Source of the DNA: Polyodon spathula
Lineage: Eukaryota; Chordata; Actinopteri; Acipenseriformes; Polyodontidae
Direction of reading: 5' to 3'
NCBI RefSeq assembly: GCF_017654505.1
Contig: NC_054571.1
Span: 1,155,376 to 1,219,375 of the forward strand
Length of the DNA stretch: 64,000 bases
The translations under genes and the position numbers were made by a program. Positions 32,912 through 43,069 of this stretch are shown here, piece after piece; position 1 is the first letter of the stretch, and every line of letters begins with the position of its first letter. The notes beneath the pieces were generated by a model. It made no database searches, had not been told where the DNA came from, and worked only from the letters and a program-made list of their open reading frames with translations.

Positions 32912-33114
32912 AAATGTTTACGTGGTAGAAGACAATAAAAAAAAAAAATTGTATTTTACTAAGCGTTTAGTAGAAAACGTCCTTTTTGATGAGGATCTCG
33001 CAACATTTCTAGTAATGCATTGTAAACCACGGCAACTGAATACCCTATACAGGAAATCACTACCATTTAAAACACATTTGACAGCAATGATATAAAAAGT
33101 GACAGTCACTTCTT

Positions 33115-34000
33115 TTTTGTTTTTTTATTGAAAATGTATGACCGTTTACTTTTAAGGTTTAATTCTGGCCAAATACTGAAACCGCACGATTACATCTTTA
33201 CACATACGACGTTGCTCTTCCTCAAAAACATAACGTCAGAGTTACGCACATCACCGGAACTTTAAATAAAAAGATCGAACAGCGGGCTGAGAAATTAATC
33301 CTCGCCCATTAAGTAACAACAAACGCTTCTGTAAAGTCGATAAGTGGCTTCGTGGATTTGCATTCGATGTGACAGACGTACAGCAGCGCACTGCACTATC
33401 TGTGCAGCCCTGCTTATTAACATGTAACGCACATGGTGGCTCACAAACAGCATAACCCTGCTGAAGGGCCATCTTTCTGGCACGTAAGACTTGTCAGAGT
33501 GCTTGTCAGTTTACAGGGTTACATGAATATACAAATACAGTTTCCTGCACTCCCTGACTAAGTCGAAGAAGGTGTGATAGCACTATTACTGTTGTGGTTT
33601 GCACTCTGATGTTGAGCACCTTATTTTTCAGTATATGCTGACAGAAATTTTCAAAACTTCTTGATCTGTGCGTTCCTATCTGTGGGTTTATGAACCATGA
33701 AAATAGTCACCAGCAGAAAAGAAACATCTCAGCTGTGCGAATGAATGAACCTATGGTATTCCAGTTAATGACATGGCAAGTTAAATGCACACCCCAATTA
33801 AGCATCCATCTTATGTGACTGCATGCCTCGGCTTCAGACAGTTGCATAGTGAAGATAGCCGTTTCCTTAGATACAGACAGACAGGGTCCCCCGATTCTGC
33901 AGCACAGGTTCGTTAAGTAAAGTGTGATGCTCGTGAAACGCCTCTGGTCTGCTGCTTGTTAAAGGACAGCTTTGTTAGGCTGAGATCTGTAAGTAGAGGA
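33115..34000. other. intron 33/34 near exon 33, nothing recognised
   Basis: No gene or repeat-family match was identified. Confidence 0.4.
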
Positions 34001-34008
34001 CTACGCAC

Positions 34009-34062
34009 CATCAAGCCAACATGCCCGCTCTCCCCCTTCTCTCCAGGTGGACCTGGCAATCC
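34009..34062 (-). CDS. col5a3: exon 33 (triple helix, residues 658-675)
   Basis: The 54-bp exon reads GLPGPPGEKGESGHVGLM, nearly the alpha-1(V) block GLPGPPGEKGETGDVGQM. The acceptor is tccag and the donor gtgcgtag. Confidence 0.96.
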
Positions 34063-34157
34063 CTGGAACAAAGTGAAACACAAAGATTAATAGAAATGCA
34101 TACTGAAAAAAAGCTGCAGTGCTCCATGTGAATGTTCACCATGGAAAAACTGCACGT

Positions 34158-34262
34158 TTAGCAGTTTTCACACGGTTTTACAATTTACCACAGCTTACCA
34201 TGGTTTGCCATGTTTTTTTTTTTTTTGTTTTTTTTAATATGCTGCACCATACTTTATGAAGT
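34158..34262 (+). mobile_element. family B MITE-like element, copy 7 (partial, with poly-T insertion)
   Basis: TTTACCACAGCTTACCATGGTTTGCCATG then a T-rich run, then TTAATATGCTGCACCATACTTTATGAAG, follow the family order. Both ends are missing. Confidence 0.55.
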
Positions 34263-34595
34263 TTATAAACTACAGTTTGGGAGAAACCTCTTTAAAACTG
34301 GGTCTTTAAGTCCACAGCGCTCCCTGCTGGTTTATTTAATGCATGTTCTGCTCTCTTTTGCCACCTAGTGGCAGGACTGGCAAAGTACAGCTGATTCAAT
34401 GGTGGTCAGAAAAAAACACGTGAATAGTTGTTTTTTGCTACAACCGTACACACATTATGCCATCCAATTCTGGCCTATCGGAGCTATATAAATAGACCGC
34501 TAACCTGCCTTCCTATTATGTTTGATTCGTTCGTACCCCCCCGCCTCACAGCTGCCCCCCACTTTTGGTACTCTGTTATGGTCTGTTATGGACCC

Positions 34596-34613
34596 CCTGG
34601 GGGGGGGGGGGGG
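34596..34613. repeat. poly-G run
   Basis: A run of about 14 G, then c, then gg, 130 bp before the 41-bp minisatellite. Confidence 0.9.
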
Positions 34614-34740
34614 GCGGTCTACTGCCTCGCCCTGCTGGTCAGGTGATGGCAATTGTTCATTTCTGTACGTCACATAATCATCAATAAAAGTTATTCAGAT
34701 TTGTGTGTTGTGGCGGTTTGTTCTAGTCTGCTGAAACTGG

Positions 34741-35596
34741 TTTCACTTTGCAATGCTTTACCAGGCTTCCCCTATGGTTTGTCACACTTTGCAATGCTTT
34801 ACCAGGCTTCCCCTATGGTTTGTTACACTTTGCAATGCTTTACCAGGCTTCCCCTATGCTTTGTTACACTTTGCAATGCTTTACCAGGCTTCCCCTATGC
34901 TTTGTTACACTTTGCAATGCTTTACCAGGCTTCCTCTATGCTTTGTTACACTTTGCAATGCTTTACCAGGCTTCCTCTATGCTTTGTTACACTTTGCAAT
35001 GCTTTACCAGGCTTCCTCTATGCTTTGTTACACTTTGCAATGCTTTACCAGGCTTCCTCTATGCTTTGTTACACTTTGCAATGCTTTACCAGGCTTCCTC
35101 TATGCTTTGTTACACTTTGCAATGCTTTACCAGGCTTCCTCTATGCTTTGTTACACTTTGCAATGCTTTACCAGGCTTCCTCTATGCTTTGTTACACTTT
35201 GCAATGCTTTACCAGGCTTCCCCTATGCTTTGTTACACTTTGCAATGCTTTACCAGGCTTCCTCTATGCTTTGTTACACTTTGCAATGCTTTACCAGGCT
35301 TCCTCTATGCTTTGTTTCACTTTGCAATGCTTTACCAGGCTTCCTCTATGCTTTGTTACACTTTGCAATGCTTTACCAGGCTTCCTCTATGCTTTGTTAT
35401 ACTTTGCAATGCTTTACCAGGCTTCCTCTATGCTTTGTTACACTTTGCAATGCTTTACCAGGCTTCTCCTATGCTTTGTTTCACTTTGCAATGCTTTACC
35501 AGGCTTCTCCTATGCTGTGTTTCACTTTGCAATGCTTTACCAGGCTTCTCCTATGCTTTGTTTCACTTTGCAATGCTTTACCAGGCTTCCCCCCAT
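34741..35596. repeat. 41-bp minisatellite, 21 copies
   Basis: CAATGCTTTACCAGG recurs every 41 nt exactly, from 34751 to 35571 (21 occurrences). Units differ only at a few sites (cccctat, cctctat, ctcctat; tgttac versus tttcac), with like variants in blocks. Since 41 is not a multiple of 3 and the unit has no stop in any plus frame, three overlapping open frames of 284-363 codons arise. They repeat every 41 residues and are not genes. Confidence 0.97.
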
Positions 35597-35721
35597 TCTC
35601 TACATAAAGGAGATATCCAGGAAACTATGCGTGACTGGTGTGTGTTTGTTTTTTTTGTTTGTTTTAAGTTTCATTCATATAATACTTAATTTTTTAATAT
35701 ACAGCCACAGTTATTTAATCA

Positions 35722-36044
35722 TACAGCTATGGACAAAAGTTTAGCATAACCTACAATTCTAGCACTGAGCCATCATTAAAAAAAAAAAAATACTACATGA
35801 ACAAATTTTAGAGCTTTTATTGAACATCATTCAATAAAAGAAACTACAAAATGAAACTACAAAATGATATCGCAAAAGTCTACCAGATTTTTTATTTGTG
35901 TCAGTTTTTCATTAAGTAGTTGGAAAACTACAAAGCGCTGGTGTGTAATTCAGTATGTTAACGCAACATTATTCAGCAGCTTTCTCTCTACTTTTAAATC
36001 TAGTTAGTTCTGTAGGGTGATGCAAGACTTTTGGCCGTGGCTGT
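35722..36044 (-). mobile_element. family A Tc1-like MITE, copy A8
   Basis: It runs from tacagctatggacaaaagtttagcataacc to gtgatgcaagacttttggccgtggctgta in reverse orientation, with a small internal tandem duplication of gaaactacaaaatg. Confidence 0.85.
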
Positions 36045-36309
36045 ACTTCTGTAAATATTTCACAAGCTTTGTGAATAGGATCGTGTATGATACAAGTGTA
36101 ATCTTGACAAGTGCAAACTAATAGGACAGCCTTCCATTCCACCCGCAGGGACTGTGAATTGGATTCTGGGCTGCAGCGTGTGAGAATTAGTAAAATGTGC
36201 AGAGCTTCCGGACAAGGTGAAAATGAATTCCACACAGGACCTAGCGGGAGCTGTTTAATGATCCATCTTCTTCATTAAGCAGGGCGCTTTGTAAAGGATG
36301 GGGAAAGTT

Positions 36310-36334
36310 CTTTTTTTTTTTTTTTTTTTTTTTC

Positions 36335-36402
<68 letters not shown>
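36310..36402. repeat. poly-T then (CT)n microsatellite
   Basis: About 24 T at 36310-36333 and a CT repeat at about 36339-36401. It is more than 900 bp from the nearest acceptor, so it is unlike the CT tracts at exons 5, 17 and 49. Confidence 0.95.
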
Positions 36403-36406
<4 letters not shown>

Positions 36407-36419
36407 TATCTTCGGTTTC

Positions 36420-37140
36420 CTGTAGCTGCTCCCCGTGTCAAATTAATTGACTTCCTTTCCTTCTGCTTGTGAAGGGCAGACACGATCGGAACCTGTTTTT
36501 TCTTTCTTTCTTTCTTTGTTTCTTTCTTTTATTTGGTCCAATGAAAGCCATGGAGAATTTGTTTTCAAGAGGCTGATGACTTTCTTTAACTGTGCCCTGC
36601 ACGCTATGTAACAACGCAAAACTTTTTTTAAAACACTGAATCAATCAGAGAAGACCTTTAATGTTTCAAATACATGTTTGGCAATTCACCATAAATGTTC
36701 ATTAATGATGAACGGCTTTGAGATGGAATTGCAGTGCCTGTCGTATTGGCCTGTTTTATTGCAATGTCATTTCAGTGCAATGATTGAATGTGTGTTTTAT
36801 TTCTGAATCCCTGAACGTATTGGTGTGATTTGTGCACGCTTCGATTATAACATCAGTGTATACCAAGGCTGATTGAACGAGCATTTCATTGATCAACTGT
36901 TGCCAGATGCCTTGTTTTATTGCAATGTCATTTTTTAGTGCAATGACTGAATGCGTGTTTTATTTTACAATGCCTGAACGTATTGTGCGATTGCATGAAT
37001 AATACCCTTTCTTACAACGTGTAAATCTGCTGTTGTTTTCAGAGACCGATATTGAGAACTTGTTTACATATTTTAATAAATGCGGTTATTATTTTAGGAT
37101 ACTGTTACAATACTACCCACAGCTGGCATACACTAAGTCA
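36420..37140. other. intron 32/33 near exon 32, nothing recognised
   Basis: Two similar segments (tattgcaatgtcatttcagtgcaatgattgaatg near 36757 and tattgcaatgtcattttttagtgcaatgactgaatg near 36918) suggest a local duplication of about 160 bp spacing. Nothing else stands out. Confidence 0.45.
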
Positions 37141-37147
37141 TGCTTAC

Positions 37148-37255
37148 CTGCAGCCCAGTGGGCCCCTCAATTCCATTGAAGCCCCGGGCTCCTTCATCCC
37201 CCTTGGGCCCGTACATTCCCTGCTGCCCCCTGGGTCCTGGGTCTCCGTCGGTTCC
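37148..37255 (-). CDS. col5a3: exon 32 (triple helix, residues 622-657)
   Basis: This 108-bp exon begins [16 protein letters not shown], continues [11 protein letters not shown] and ends GPTGLQ, matching [26 protein letters not shown]. The acceptor is gtgcag and the donor gtaagcat. Confidence 0.96.
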
Positions 37256-37446
37256 CTGCACACAACAGGAAGGACAGTTTGTTCCATAATGCAGTGGCTT
37301 GCAAACCAGGGACCCCTTAGGGGCTCAGCGAATCCCCTTAAAGTGTAGACCTCCTTTGTAAAGCAACGTAGCTATTTACTGTACAGAAATAAAAAAAGCA
37401 ATTTCACTGTTGTGCTCAGACAGGCCTACACATTTCCATTCGCTGC

Positions 37447-37593
37447 ACAGGGGTGGAAATAAGACTCCCACTGCATAGCAGCTTGATCCATTCCTGTTTT
37501 GTTTTTTTTGCTATGAGTTTAATAAGTCACACCTGAGCTTGTGACTGTGGCTCATCAAACTCGTATTAAAACCTGGTCATATTTCCATCCCTG
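37447..37593. mobile_element. family E TIR element, copy 1
   Basis: The left end is caggggtggaaataagactccc and the right end atatttccatccctg. The interior includes tgcatagcagcttgatccattcctg and tatgagtttaataagtcacac. It is shared with 54.4 and 61.2 kb. Confidence 0.7.
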
Positions 37594-37831
37594 CTGCTGT
37601 ACAATTTACTTACTGGTTTACTATTGGCTTTTTACCTCAGTTTTCAGTATTTTTTACAAAAGGGTCTTCCCCCCCAAAAAACATTGAAGACAGCGAGCGA
37701 TGAGTCGCTAACGAATGTTTCGTTGAGTCTTGCGCAATGCGATCCCTGGGCGAGGGGTAACGGGTTTTCCGGTAGCTGGTAGCTGGTGTTTTCTGGTTAG
37801 CTGTACGGATCGTTACACTGTGAGCACTCAC

Positions 37832-37885
37832 CCGGGGTCCCATGTGTCCAATAGGCCCTTGGCTGCCAGCGGGTCCAGGTGGGCC
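37832..37885 (-). CDS. col5a3: exon 31 (triple helix, residues 604-621)
   Basis: The 54-bp exon reads GPPGPAGSQGPIGHMGPR, with acceptor ccccag and donor gtgagtgc. It aligns with GPPGPTGPQGPIGQPGPS. Confidence 0.95.
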
Positions 37886-38035
37886 CTGGGGGAAAGAAGA
37901 GAACAGTTCTTATCTCTACCACAGAAAGAGCTGCCATCTGTCTGAATTCCCATCAGTGGGATTGATGAAGAAGTGCTGCTCCTATTGAAGCAGCACTAGC
38001 TTTCAGTTCTCTCAGTTGCATCTCTGGTGCCCCAT

Positions 38036-38225
38036 GCAAGAGTTTCCCAATAGCGAAGTGCAATAAACCACAGTGAAAGCACGGGAAAGCAGAGGTAAAC
38101 AGGGTTAAGGAATAGCGAGGTACAGTAAAGCACATTAGCAAGCATAGCAAATCAGGGCAAACTAAAGTAAATGCATAGCATAACCATGGGAAAAGCATAA
38201 AACAGCGGAAAACTTTTATAAGAGG
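38036..38225 (-). mobile_element. family B MITE-like element, copy 8
   Basis: The minus-strand reading starts cctcttataaaagttttccgc, passes through CCATGGTTATGCTATGC and AATGTGCTTTACTGTACC, and ends near 38036. It is a complement of the other copies, showing insertion in either orientation. Confidence 0.7.
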
Positions 38226-38229
38226 TCAA

Positions 38230-39100
38230 ACAAATACCGTTCTATTTCTGCTGCATCTCTGCTTTAAGACAGTGCTATTCTATTCACACTGCATTTGAAT
38301 GGCAACAATACCATGTGTTGCTCCTTTGATTTGAGCTGAACCAGGTGTTCAGTGTACTGTATGTGATCTATAAGGAGGGAGTCATGGAGGTCAGACTGGG
38401 CTGTGACTGGCTGTCGGGGCTGCTGTAGAAGAGGCTGACAGTGAGCCCGGAGTGGATAATGTCTTCTCCGAACTCACCGGTGATGTATTCATTACCGTTC
38501 ATTAATCGGGACTGGAGCACCGTAGGGAAGCAGCTCACTAGATGTCACTTTGCCGACCTGTCACAGACACTTAACTGCCTGCCGTGCTGTGGAGCTCTAA
38601 TGTAGCTCTCTAACTACCTCCTGCACTTTCTCTCCACGTCCAGGATTAAGCAAAGACAATAGAAATGCAATCTGCAAAGCCTCCCTCGTCTAGCGGACTG
38701 CACTGTGCCTGACGCTTATGAACTGAGAAAACAGTACAGTGTCGGGGGGGGTGTGTGCGGCTCACTGTCAACGTGACCAAACCGCAAATTCATAAAAACA
38801 GGTGATTCTTGTTGCAACGACACAGACAAAAACCCACAAACACAAACCCATCACTGTCTTCCACTGAGCTTTTTGTTCTTAAAAACTCCATGTAGATGGA
38901 AGCACCTTAACCCATTAAGTACCAGTGACATTCTTCTTTGAAAAAAACGCTTAGTTGTAAAAATAGCAGTTGGTACTTTAAACAAATCTATGAATAGGAA
39001 GCCTGTGTGTGTTCAATGTTACAATCCTTCAAAACGTGTTTTCTCTCAGGTTTAATTAACATAATTTCTGCGAGCAATGCTAGAAGGGACAGTTAAAAAC
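38230..39100. other. intron 30/31, nothing recognised
   Basis: No gene or repeat-family match was identified. Confidence 0.4.
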
Positions 39101-39109
39101 AACACTTAC

Positions 39110-39163
39110 CAATTCTCCCTTGTCTCCTTTACTTCCTTTCTGTCCAGGGCCTCCAGTTTCGCC
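39110..39163 (-). CDS. col5a3: exon 30 (triple helix, residues 586-603)
   Basis: The 54-bp exon reads GETGGPGQKGSKGDKGEL. GxPGQKGSKGDKGE is near-invariant in the clade. The acceptor is tttaag and the donor gtaagtgt. Confidence 0.96.
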
Positions 39164-39208
39164 CTTAAAAAAGCAAAATGTTAATTAGCTTTTGCTAACA
39201 ACACAGTA

Positions 39209-39344
39209 CAGCTGTGGCCAAAAGTTTTGCATCACCCAGTATAATGAACTAATCTTGCTTCATAAAGTCAAAACCTGCTTTTTTTTTAAATGATGTCTCA
39301 ATCCTAAAATTCTAGGCGATTCAAAACTTTCTTGGCTTTAGCTG
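39209..39344 (+). mobile_element. family A Tc1-like MITE, copy A9 (internally deleted)
   Basis: The left end tacagctgtggccaaaagttttgcatcacc is perfect and the right end is decayed. About 200 bp of the interior is missing. Confidence 0.8.
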
Positions 39345-39787
39345 TCGATTTACAGCATATGGTGCTGAATACGTTTCTGGAGCCCATTCAAGGATAATGA
39401 CTCCAAACAGTGAAGTCCCAGAGTGGACAGCGAGCTCCCTCCTGCTATGTCAGTAAGTTTCCATTTATTGATTCCAATATTCAACACGCGTATAGCTTAA
39501 ACATTATCATTAGGCACAGCAACGCAGCAGCTAGTTATGAACAGAAATCAGATGGTGATCGGTTACCTAGTGTCTGGGAGAAAGCTCAGCTACGCTCTGT
39601 AATCAGGAGAGGATTCAGTGAGCTTTTCTCTCTGTGTGTGCGTGAAGGTGAACTTTGTTTCTGCCAGTGTTCCAGCCAAGCTCACTCAGTTCCTTCTCTG
39701 GTTGATAACAGCATGCCTTGCAGCTGCGGTCATGATATCTGTTCAGCCTTCATTAACCCCAACATAAGCGATCACTTTGTGTAGTAC

Positions 39788-39895
39788 CTTGTCTCCATCT
39801 TCCCCAGGAGGCCCCTGAGGTCCAGCCACCCCAAGAAGACCCATCGGTCCTTGAGTACCGTCCTGCCCGACCGGGCCCACTGGACCTTTCTCCCC
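39788..39895 (-). CDS. col5a3: exon 29 (triple helix, residues 550-585)
   Basis: This 108-bp exon begins [19 protein letters not shown] and ends [12 protein letters not shown], matching GEKGPQGPAGRDG...[12 protein letters not shown]. The acceptor is tccag and the donor gtactaca. Confidence 0.95.
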
Positions 39896-39944
39896 CTGGA
39901 GGAACCAAAAAAACAAAACGAAAAATGAAACTCAGAGTATAGAA

Positions 39945-40155
39945 CATCATGGGCAGCATTTTCAAAGCCTCCAGTCTTTAAAATTAACTTTTTTTGAAAG
40001 AGTCAAAACACGCGTTCATTTTGCAAAACTAGAACCAAGGGATAGATCTCGGTGTGTTGTGCGTTTATTTGTTTTCTAAAGTGAACATGATTTTGTTTCT
40101 CAAAAAATAGGAAGTTAGTTGAAGACTGGAAGGAACGCTTTGAGAATGTTGACCC
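39945..40155. mobile_element. family F TIR element
   Basis: The left end gggcagcattttcaaagcctccagtctttaaa pairs with the right end agttgaagactggaaggaacgctttgagaatgttgaccc as an inverted repeat of about 35 bp. Matching end sequences occur near 44625-44660, 58800-58833 and 60800-60830. Confidence 0.65.
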
Positions 40156-40476
40156 ACGTTGTTTTAATGCTGATTTAGTCTATACGCTTATATAGGGCCA
40201 ATATTATTTCCTGTTCTATGTTGAAATTCAATCGCATTTTTCAAAGGGTGAGTCCATAGAAATGTGTTTGACTAAGGGGTGATCTATCGAAAGTGCAGAA
40301 ATGGGTTTGTGTTTTTGCGTGCAGGCATGCAATTAAAAAACACCAGAACAAAGAAATTAAGCAGGTCATAAAGCATGACTTGATTGGACAATTACCCCCC
40401 CCCCCCAAAATGAAACAGATTTCAGAAGAGAAATGCATTACAGAAAAGAGCAATGCCACAAAGAAAGGCATCTTAC

Positions 40477-40584
40477 CGGAGATCCTTTCTCTCCCATTGG
40501 ACCAGGGGGGCCAGTGCTGCCGGGACGACCAGGCAAGCCGATTCCTCCCGCAGGTCCTGGGGGTCCTCTCTCCCCTGCCGAACC
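40477..40584 (-). CDS. col5a3: exon 28 (triple helix, residues 514-549)
   Basis: This 108-bp exon begins [20 protein letters not shown] and ends GPMGEKGSP, matching [22 protein letters not shown]. The acceptor is ggcag and the donor gtaagatg. Confidence 0.95.
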
Positions 40585-41107
40585 CTGCCAACGCAAATCA
40601 GGAGAATAGGGGGTTAGCGGCTACCGCTGGATCTATTCACTCCTCCCCGTCCTATTGATAACAAGCGCAGCCCCCCTTAGAAAAGTCTACTACAGTAAAT
40701 CTGCACTGCAGCTTTGAATGTTTCCCCATGAATGATTTTCTAAGCATTAATCCTAGTTTATCATGTTTTGCCGTGATGGTCATTTCTCTTGCACGTTACA
40801 TTCCTACAGCATTCCTCTGCGGGTGTAATAAGAGGTGCGGGAGCAATTCTCAAAACTGCACAGCTTCCATCCTACAGACTCTGATTCACAGCTCTTATGC
40901 TCTAGCCTAAACTGGCATGAGCTTGGATGGGGGTAAGAATCAGGAACTGTAGTGTCTAAAGTGCCATTGGTTATTCTTCATATTAAGGTTGCTTAGACAA
41001 AGACACACAGAAAGGTATCGTCGTATATTGTCATAGCTACAGAATGTCCTTATCAGAATAATTGCTAAACAATACATGTGTGTATAAGCATAGGTGCTTG
41101 CACACTG

Positions 41108-41253
41108 TACAGCTACGACCAAACGTTTTGCATCACGCTATGTGTTGTAGTTTCTTTGATAACATGATGTTGAAGATCTAAATTATGTTTAAAGTTTTAT
41201 TTATTTATTTATTTATTTTTACGTAAATGATGCAAAACTGTTGGCCATCACTG
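41108..41253 (+). mobile_element. family A Tc1-like MITE, copy A10 (internally deleted)
   Basis: It runs from tacagctacgaccaaacgttttgcatcacg to gatgcaaaactgttggccatcactgtg, with a (TTTA)n insertion near 41200-41218 and most of the interior lost. Confidence 0.75.
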
Positions 41254-41300
41254 TGCATCTGCGACGCATTGCATAATAGGATAATAATGAGATTACTTAC

Positions 41301-41354
41301 AAGCAGCCCAGAAGATCCAGGGGGCCCCTCTCCTCCTTTCAAACCATGAGGACC
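41301..41354 (-). CDS. col5a3: exon 27 (triple helix, residues 496-513)
   Basis: The 54-bp exon reads GPHGLKGGEGPPGSSGLL, with acceptor ttgcag and donor gtaagtaa. It aligns with GALGLKGNEGPPGPPGPA. Confidence 0.95.
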
Positions 41355-41681
41355 CTGCAAAAGACACAGGCAGAGATCAGACAACTTTACAGGACTGGTG
41401 TTTGAAGCACGATCTGCTGGCTGTGTGCCTGCTGCCATTAGGGTTTGAGTGACACAGCGATGTTTAAAGAATAAGTAGCCAGGGTTAGGAAAACATAGCG
41501 TTACACGTAAGGATTACTGCCGACAGAGATAACAGATCTCAAACTCCAGTGCCCCAGAGCGGACATTAGAATGGAGCTGACAGTGATTGGGCTTTGCAAA
41601 TGTAATTGGATGGAACGAGACTCAAATGCCTGCGATCCTTAGCTCTGCTAGGTTGTGAGGATGGTAAAATAAACAGGTTAC

Positions 41682-41771
41682 CATGGTGCCCGCGATCCCG
41701 CTTCTTCCTTGAAAACCTCTCAGGCCTGCCGGACCGTTTTTCCCAGGAATTCCAGGCGGTCCAGGATCTCC
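41682..41771 (-). CDS. col5a3: exon 26 (triple helix, residues 466-495)
   Basis: This is the only 90-bp exon, at the position where clade-B genes carry one. It begins [20 protein letters not shown] and ends GRSGIAGTM. The acceptor is catag behind a poly-T tract and the donor gtaacctg. Confidence 0.95.
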
Positions 41772-41924
41772 CTATGAAAAAAAAAAAAAATCTGAAAAAT
41801 GCTCAGCAATCTTTGATTATCAAAGCCCTTTACGTTATTTTCAAAAATAATAAAACAAAACACAGGTTAAAGTGACAAAACTAAAATAAATACAAGGGAT
41901 GTTTAATTTTAGCCAGTTTAAGTA

Positions 41925-42140
41925 AGTTCCACAGTATTTTTGCGCTGTATTTTTTATCATAGTTTTTCCCCATGGTTATACTATGCATGTATTACAGCTT
42001 GCCCTGGTCTGCCATGTTTATGAACACGCTTCACCATACCTCGCTATTCTTTACAATGCTTACAGTGTCTATGCTCCACCATGCTTTCTCTATGCTGTTA
42101 CACATTGCTATGCTTTTACTGTAGGAGACTCTTATATGGG
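41925..42140 (+). mobile_element. family B MITE-like element, copy 9
   Basis: It ends cttttactgtaggagactcttatatggg, with interior CATACCTCGCTATTCTTTACAATGCTT matching copies 3 and 6. Confidence 0.7.
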
Positions 42141-42228
42141 TTATTTCTCAGCTGATTAATTGAGTTTTGAAAAGCAGCCCCTATATATTCCTATATCCTG
42201 GCGAGTGGAGTGGAGAGGGGCCTCTTAC

Positions 42229-42336
42229 CTTGTACCCTTCCTTTCCCGCTGACCCTGGCAGGCCCTGCTCTCCGGGGGGTCCTGGGGACCCAGGGTGTCC
42301 TCTCTCGCCCATCGGCCCAATCTCTCCTGACTTGCC
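42229..42336 (-). CDS. col5a3: exon 25 (triple helix, residues 430-465)
   Basis: This 108-bp exon begins [16 protein letters not shown] and ends [15 protein letters not shown], matching the [10 protein letters not shown]...GEQGLPGLAGKEGTK block. The acceptor is tttcag and the donor gtaagagg. Confidence 0.96.
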
Positions 42337-42589
42337 CTGAAAACACATGGTTTAAATCAACATGCGCCTAACCCTTTCTCCCCAGTAGAGCTCTTACACC
42401 ACTGACGCATTTTTTTTTCAATGGACAGACAGTTCTTGTCAACATGACACCGTTGACTGCATCAGACAGCCCCCCCTCCCCCAATGTAAATGATCGTCAA
42501 TTGAGGTTTCATGAATACAAAACCTGTATTTAACCTTATTTGAATTGTTCGGAATAACTTATCATTCTGTAAAGTTATAAAATTTGCAT

Positions 42590-42867
42590 GGTCATTTTGT
42601 AGTTTTCCCATGCATTTCCCATGGTTATACTCTGCCATTTACCATAGTTTACCCTGGTTTGCCATGTTCTTTTAATATGCTTTTACCATTCCTCTCTGTG
42701 CTTTACAATGCTTCCCTGTGCTTTACCATACCTCTGTGCTTTACAATGCTTCCCTATGCTTTACCATGCTTTCTCTGTGCTTTACAATGCTTCCCTATGC
42801 TTTGCCATGCTTTCACTGTGCTTTATTACACTTGCTGTGCTTTTACTATAGCAGACTTTTAAAAGGG
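42590..42867 (+). mobile_element. family B MITE-like element, copy 10, with internal 41-bp tandem units
   Basis: Inside this copy GCTTTACAATGCTTCCCTRTGCTTTRCCAT units repeat at about 38, 41 and 41 nt spacing. That is the same period and similar sequence as the 21-copy minisatellite. The right end is ttttactatagcagacttttaaaaggg. Confidence 0.75.
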
Positions 42868-42967
42868 TTTTCCTAGAGCGGAACAGGTCCATTTATCAGC
42901 GCAGACCTATCTGAAAGGCTTACTGAACCGGGTCCTGTGGCACCAAGCAGCTTTTTCACATGCTCAC

Positions 42968-43021
42968 CTGTGGTCCAACCACTCCCGTGGGTCCTGGAGG
43001 GCCAGTTTTACCTTGGAAACC
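42968..43021 (-). CDS. col5a3: exon 24 (triple helix, residues 412-429)
   Basis: The 54-bp exon reads GFQGKTGPPGPTGVVGPQ, one residue from the alpha-1(V) block GFQGKTGPPGPPGVVGPQ. The acceptor is gttag and the donor gtgagcat. Confidence 0.97.
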
Positions 43022-43069
43022 CTAACCGCAAAAAACCAGAAAACAGCTTTAAAAATGTCAGCATGTCCA

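Noticed and set aside
34653..35744. Three overlapping plus-strand open frames of 363, 313 and 284 codons with 41-residue repeats
   Set aside because: They are the same 41-bp minisatellite read in three frames. The peptide has no recognisable family, no splice or promoter support, and open status follows simply from a stop-free unit whose length is not divisible by 3.
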